A stretch of DNA of 64,000 nt, taken from Candidatus Pseudobacter hemicellulosilyticus. Lineage in GTDB: Bacteria; Bacteroidota; Bacteroidia; Chitinophagales; Chitinophagaceae. Both the position numbers and the translations under genes were made by a program. Position 1 is the stretch's first letter, and the number at the start of each line of letters is the position of its first letter. The DNA is taken from positions 1,426,001 to 1,490,000 of the forward strand of contig CP119311.1 in assembly GCA_029202545.1 (NCBI GenBank). The letters are read 5' to 3'. Positions 60,854-64,000 of this stretch are shown one piece after another. Below the pieces are notes generated by a model. That model saw nothing but the letters and a program-made list of their open reading frames with translations, was not told the origin of the DNA and did not search any database.

Positions 60854-61606
60854 ATGTTCCGGCAAATTTTTTTATCAGGCACGCTTATCCTCATTGGCCA
60901 TTTATTACAGGGCCAGACCATCCAGTTCGATACCTCCTTTCTTAGCCGGCAGTATAATTATTTATTCCAAAAGGATCCTTCGTTGATAGCAATTGACATG
61001 ACGCTGAAAGAGAACCGGCTATCCCACCTAATAATTTCACAAAAAAAAGGAAACGACAGCACAACCGAGTACTATGACTGGAACTTTGAGGGCGACAAAT
61101 ACCTGCTTACAAAAAGATTTTCAATATTGCCTCCTGAACCGGTTGCCTGCATCCGTGTACTGTCCCATATAGGATGCCCGTATGCCCGGCAAATGGCGAT
61201 ACGCATTGTGCCGGACACTATCCATGGCCATCTGAGCTATGTGTGCAAAAGGGATGATGATGATGATTTTTATTTTGAGAAAGTGGAAATCAGGTTACGA
61301 TACCCAAAAGGATTGAAACAGCTGGACACTGCTATTCAGGCAAAACTTCAGGGCAAAAAAATAGTGGACTCCGCAGTATTATTTACGGCCATAGCAGGAG
61401 GTGACAGTTCGCTACATGCGGTCAGCCTGCCGGAAGGAACAGATAAACAGCTTGTTGATGCAGTTAAGGAAGTGCTGGAGCTGTCTGGCCCCTGGCTGCC
61501 TATAATCCAGGATGGCAGAAGGCTTAAAAGCTATGCCCAGTTGTTTATCAGGATCACACCTGAAGGGCTGGTCCGACTGCATGTCCGCGGCATAAATGAA
61601 AATTGA
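60854..61606 (+). CDS. Hypothetical exported protein, 250 aa
   Basis: Signal peptide MFRQIFLSGTLILIGHLLQG. Unrecognised family; beta-rich with a run of five aspartates (KRDDDDDFYFEKVEI) that could bind a cation. The gene starts 51 bp after the GH43-like gene. More AT-rich than its neighbours in the first 300 bp. Weak ribosome signal; function not assignable. Confidence 0.65.
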   Translation: MFRQIFLSGTLILIGHLLQGQTIQFDTSFLSRQYNYLFQKDPSLIAIDMTLKENRLSHLIISQKKGNDSTTEYYDWNFEGDKYLLTKRFSILPPEPVACIRVLSHIGCPYARQMAIRIVPDTIHGHLSYVCKRDDDDDFYFEKVEIRLRYPKGLKQLDTAIQAKLQGKKIVDSAVLFTAIAGGDSSLHAVSLPEGTDKQLVDAVKEVLELSGPWLPIIQDGRRLKSYAQLFIRITPEGLVRLHVRGINEN

Positions 61607-61633
61607 AACAGGTATATTGCCTGTTACTGCCTT

Positions 61634-61849
61634 TTACTCCTCCTCGTCAGGATCGGTCACGTCTGTTTGTGCAACCCTGCCTACCTGCCCGTCTTCCAGG
61701 CGTACTTTAATACCTCTTGAATGGTAGGCTGCTGAAGTAAGCAGGTCCTTCACAATGCCATAGGTTAATTTGCCTGAGCGCTGGTCCTTCTTCAGGATGA
61801 TGGCTACTTCCAGCCCCGGGTAAACATCTTTTCTGTACTGGCCTTCCAT
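61634..61849 (-). CDS. ywbE: YwbE family protein
   Basis: Protein of 71 residues. The sequence VYPGLEVAIILKKDQRSGKL and the ending GIKVRLEDGQVGRVAQT are diagnostic of YwbE (DUF2196), a small beta-barrel-like family with an unknown function. It converges on the hypothetical gene at 60854 with a 27-bp gap. Confidence 0.92.
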   Translation of the reverse strand: MEGQYRKDVYPGLEVAIILKKDQRSGKLTYGIVKDLLTSAAYHSRGIKVRLEDGQVGRVAQTDVTDPDEEE

Positions 61850-61914
61850 ATTTATTTGTTTGGCGCTGTAAAAATAATGCAGAAAGCAGGAACTACCCTG
61901 CTACAATAGTAAAC

Positions 61915-61955
61915 AAAGATGCGGGGCGGCTTTCTGTAAGCCACTCCGCATCTTT
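61915..61955. terminator. Bidirectional intrinsic terminator
   Basis: AAAGATGCGG (61915-61924) pairs perfectly with CCGCATCTTT (61946-61955), and an inner GGCTT/AAGCC stem lies in the loop. It ends the TonB receptor gene on the minus strand, with a possible T run (TTTGTTT) beyond. Confidence 0.8.
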
Positions 61956-61985
61956 ATTTAAAAGAACTGGTATGCGTTTGCCAGA

Positions 61986-64000
61986 TTACAATTTCAGGTA
62001 AGCAGCGGCGCTGAACCGTATTGGCATTTGGGGGATGGTAGTACTCCAGCCTACCCAGTAACGCTGATCGGTCAGGTTATCCACCCGTGCTATCAACCGG
62101 TACTTCGATTGCTCATAGCTGAGCGTGGCGTTCAGCACAGTATAAGAAGGCAGGGTATATAAGGAGGTGGTGCTGACATTGACAATATTCTTTCCGGCAT
62201 AGTTACCGCCGAAACCGATGCCGGCCCCTTTCAGGGCGCCTTCGCTCAGGTGGTAGCTTAACCAGAGATTGGCAATGTGTTCCGGTCCGGCGCTGCCGGG
62301 CCGCAATCCTTCCAGCGCCGGACTGCTTTTCTTCAGCTTACTGTCGTTATAGGCATAACCTGCCAGCACATGAAATCCTTTAAAGGGCATGGCCGTGATC
62401 TCTCCTTCAATCCCCTTGCTGTACTGGGTGCCATTCTGCACCGTAAAGGCGGGGCGATCGGGCGCATCCGGCCGGGTAACATCAGACACGCGGATGGCAT
62501 AGTAGCTCAGGCTGCCGGACAGGATGCCGTTCGACAAACCCCATTTGATGCCGCCTTCCCATTGATTGGCCTGGCTGGGTTTGAAACTGCTGATGGTGCC
62601 ATCGGGCTGCAGTATGGGTGCGATATTCTGGAAACCATTACTGTAATTGCCAAACAGGGAGACCTGGTCTGGCACAAGCTGGTACACCAGCCCGAACTTG
62701 GGAGAAACGGCAGTCTGATCATATTTGCCGGTAGTGGTATCGCGGGTCAGGTTTTTGGTGCCTGGATTATCGAAATAATCCACCCGGATACTGGCCATGG
62801 CGATGAGCTGCGGAGTGATATTCAGCACTTCCTGTACATACGCGCTATACATATTCTGCACAGCCTTATTGCGGGTGAAGGGTAAGTTCTTTACGCGATC
62901 CAGTAATGCCAGTCGGTTCAGCGCCGAATAAGCAGCGCCAGGTTTGGAGGCGCTCACTACGTCGAAGGCTACATTGCCCGGCGAGCTGGAGCGGGTGGTG
63001 GCGGAATAGATATCAACGCCCACCAGCAGGCGGTTGCGCATCCGGCCTATTTTGAAGTCGCCATTAAGATTGTACTGCAGGTCAGAAGCGGCGCTGTTGC
63101 TGTACTCCGTATAGCTGGAATTGCGGATAAGGGAATCGTTACCGGCTTTCATACTGAGGTAGCCGCTCATCCCATCTGCCTGGGAGCTTAAATAGGTATA
63201 GGTTGCCCTGCCCTGCCAGGCATCGGAGAATTGGTGCTGCAGTTCGGCAAAAAGATTCGCGGTGTTGGTAGTGGTATAAATATCATCGCTGCTGAAGCGG
63301 CGCTTGAAATCGAAGTTAAGGTCGCGGGGATCACGGACACCTGTTGTGTTAGCGCCATCAACAAAGAGCCGGTAGAAGCTGTTGGCTTTTTCTTTTTTGT
63401 ATTCTGCTTCTACGGTCAGTTTGGTTTTGTCCGACAGCTGGTAGCTGATAACAGGCGCCAGGAAGAAATAGTTCTTGAAGCCTGCATCCTGGAAGCTGCC
63501 CTCTGCATATTTGGCGGCATTGAAGCGCATCAGGAGTTTGTGGTCCTTGTCCAGGGGTGTATTGATATCAGCATCCAGGCGGCTCAGTCCAAAGCCGCCG
63601 CCGGTATAACCGATCCTGGCGTGGAAACTTTCCTCCGGTTTTTTGGTAATGCGGTTAAAGAGTCCGCCAAAGGAAACGAGGCCGGTACCGTAGAGCGCAC
63701 CGGAAGGGCCTTTGATAGCCTCAATACTTTCAATATTCGCAGGATCAAGGGTGCCGCCGCCAATGATACCTGGTACGCCATTGCGGAGGAACGACTGGGT
63801 AGAAAAGCCACGGGACGTCACGGTTCCACCGGCGCTGTTATTCTCCAGCTGCATAATGACGCCGGGAATATTCTTCAGGGCGTCTGCATATACTACGTTG
63901 AGCTGATCCTGCAGCAGCGCCTGGGAAACGGTGGTATACACCTGTGGGTTCTCCAGGTTTTTTAAAGGCATCTTGGCCACATAGGGACTTTGCGTTTTGA
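61986..64000 (-). CDS. TonB-dependent siderophore receptor, N-terminus outside window
   Basis: At least 670 residues of an outer-membrane iron-siderophore receptor; the frame stays open to the window edge, so the signal peptide and start are missing. The visible part begins in the plug (KTQSPYVAKMPLKNLENPQV and VYADALKNIPGVIMQLENN) and includes RGFSTQSFLRNGVP and IKGPSGALYGTGLV. The 22-stranded barrel ends in IRFSAAAYLKL. It probably belongs to the siderophore-type family (FhuA/FpvA-like). A terminator follows at 61915. Regulation by Fur would be expected but cannot be seen here. Confidence 0.93.
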   Translation of the reverse strand, partial: KTQSPYVAKMPLKNLENPQVYTTVSQALLQDQLNVVYADALKNIPGVIMQLENNSAGGTVTSRGFSTQSFLRNGVPGIIGGGTLDPANIESIEAIKGPSGALYGTGLVSFGGLFNRITKKPEESFHARIGYTGGGFGLSRLDADINTPLDKDHKLLMRFNAAKYAEGSFQDAGFKNYFFLAPVISYQLSDKTKLTVEAEYKKEKANSFYRLFVDGANTTGVRDPRDLNFDFKRRFSSDDIYTTTNTANLFAELQHQFSDAWQGRATYTYLSSQADGMSGYLSMKAGNDSLIRNSSYTEYSNSAASDLQYNLNGDFKIGRMRNRLLVGVDIYSATTRSSSPGNVAFDVVSASKPGAAYSALNRLALLDRVKNLPFTRNKAVQNMYSAYVQEVLNITPQLIAMASIRVDYFDNPGTKNLTRDTTTGKYDQTAVSPKFGLVYQLVPDQVSLFGNYSNGFQNIAPILQPDGTISSFKPSQANQWEGGIKWGLSNGILSGSLSYYAIRVSDVTRPDAPDRPAFTVQNGTQYSKGIEGEITAMPFKGFHVLAGYAYNDSKLKKSSPALEGLRPGSAGPEHIANLWLSYHLSEGALKGAGIGFGGNYAGKNIVNVSTTSLYTLPSYTVLNATLSYEQSKYRLIARVDNLTDQRYWVGWSTTIPQMPIRFSAAAYLKL

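Overview
The window looks like chromosome of a Bacteroidota bacterium, most likely a Chitinophagaceae member. The evidence is two SusC/SusD loci with ECF sigma/FecR partners, a hybrid two-component regulator, GldA/GldG-type transport, PKD-like and DUF4843 lipoproteins, A-rich translation starts mostly without Shine-Dalgarno sequences, and moderately high GC. Species cannot be told from this window. No integrase, transposase, prophage or CRISPR array was seen.

Layout. 1-4.8 kb: end of an RND efflux pump, a LytS/LytTR two-component pair, an intradiol dioxygenase-like protein and a flavodoxin. 4.9-14.5 kb: first ECF sigma/FecR/SusC/SusD/DUF4843/PKD-like operon. 14.6-17.9 kb: ABC ATPase plus a permease-GldG fusion. 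17.9-21.2 kb (minus): small proteins, DUF92, macrodomain and a slipin/SPFH protein. 21.2-22.95 kb (minus): an RNA-rich tract with a tRNA-Phe-like gene, an RNase-H-fold (YkuK/DUF458) gene, tRNA-like pieces that appear circularly permuted, other folded elements, and two tiny ORFs each followed by an intrinsic terminator. 23.1-31.8 kb: an M48 metallopeptidase paired with a 1,819-residue DUF4011 helicase/WGR protein, a DinB-like protein, and a DUF4143 ATPase preceded by three 32-bp tandem repeats. 31.9-42.8 kb: second ECF/FecR/SusC/SusD/DUF4843/PKD-like operon, ending in a TlpA-like thioredoxin. 43-53.6 kb: tricorn-type protease, PAS sensor kinase plus receiver, a DUF892 ferritin-like protein, a SMUG2-like glycosylase and several small secreted or hypothetical proteins. 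53.6-61.6 kb: a hybrid two-component regulator divergent from a GH2 and a GH43-like glycosidase. 61.6-64 kb: YwbE and a truncated TonB-dependent siderophore receptor.

How the parts fit. Each ECF/FecR pair probably senses its own SusC through the N-terminal STN domain and controls the adjoining import operon. Neither locus carries a glycosidase, so the substrate may not be a glycan. The hybrid regulator probably controls the glycosidase pair. The strongest candidate for something undescribed is the minus-strand module ykuK / tRNA-like RNAs / slipin / macrodomain: its RNAs show closed acceptor stems with the T arm placed before the D arm, resembling the tRNA-mimic part of bacterial Y RNAs. The protease-helicase pair beside it is a second candidate, for defence. 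All folds were paired by eye and no search was run.
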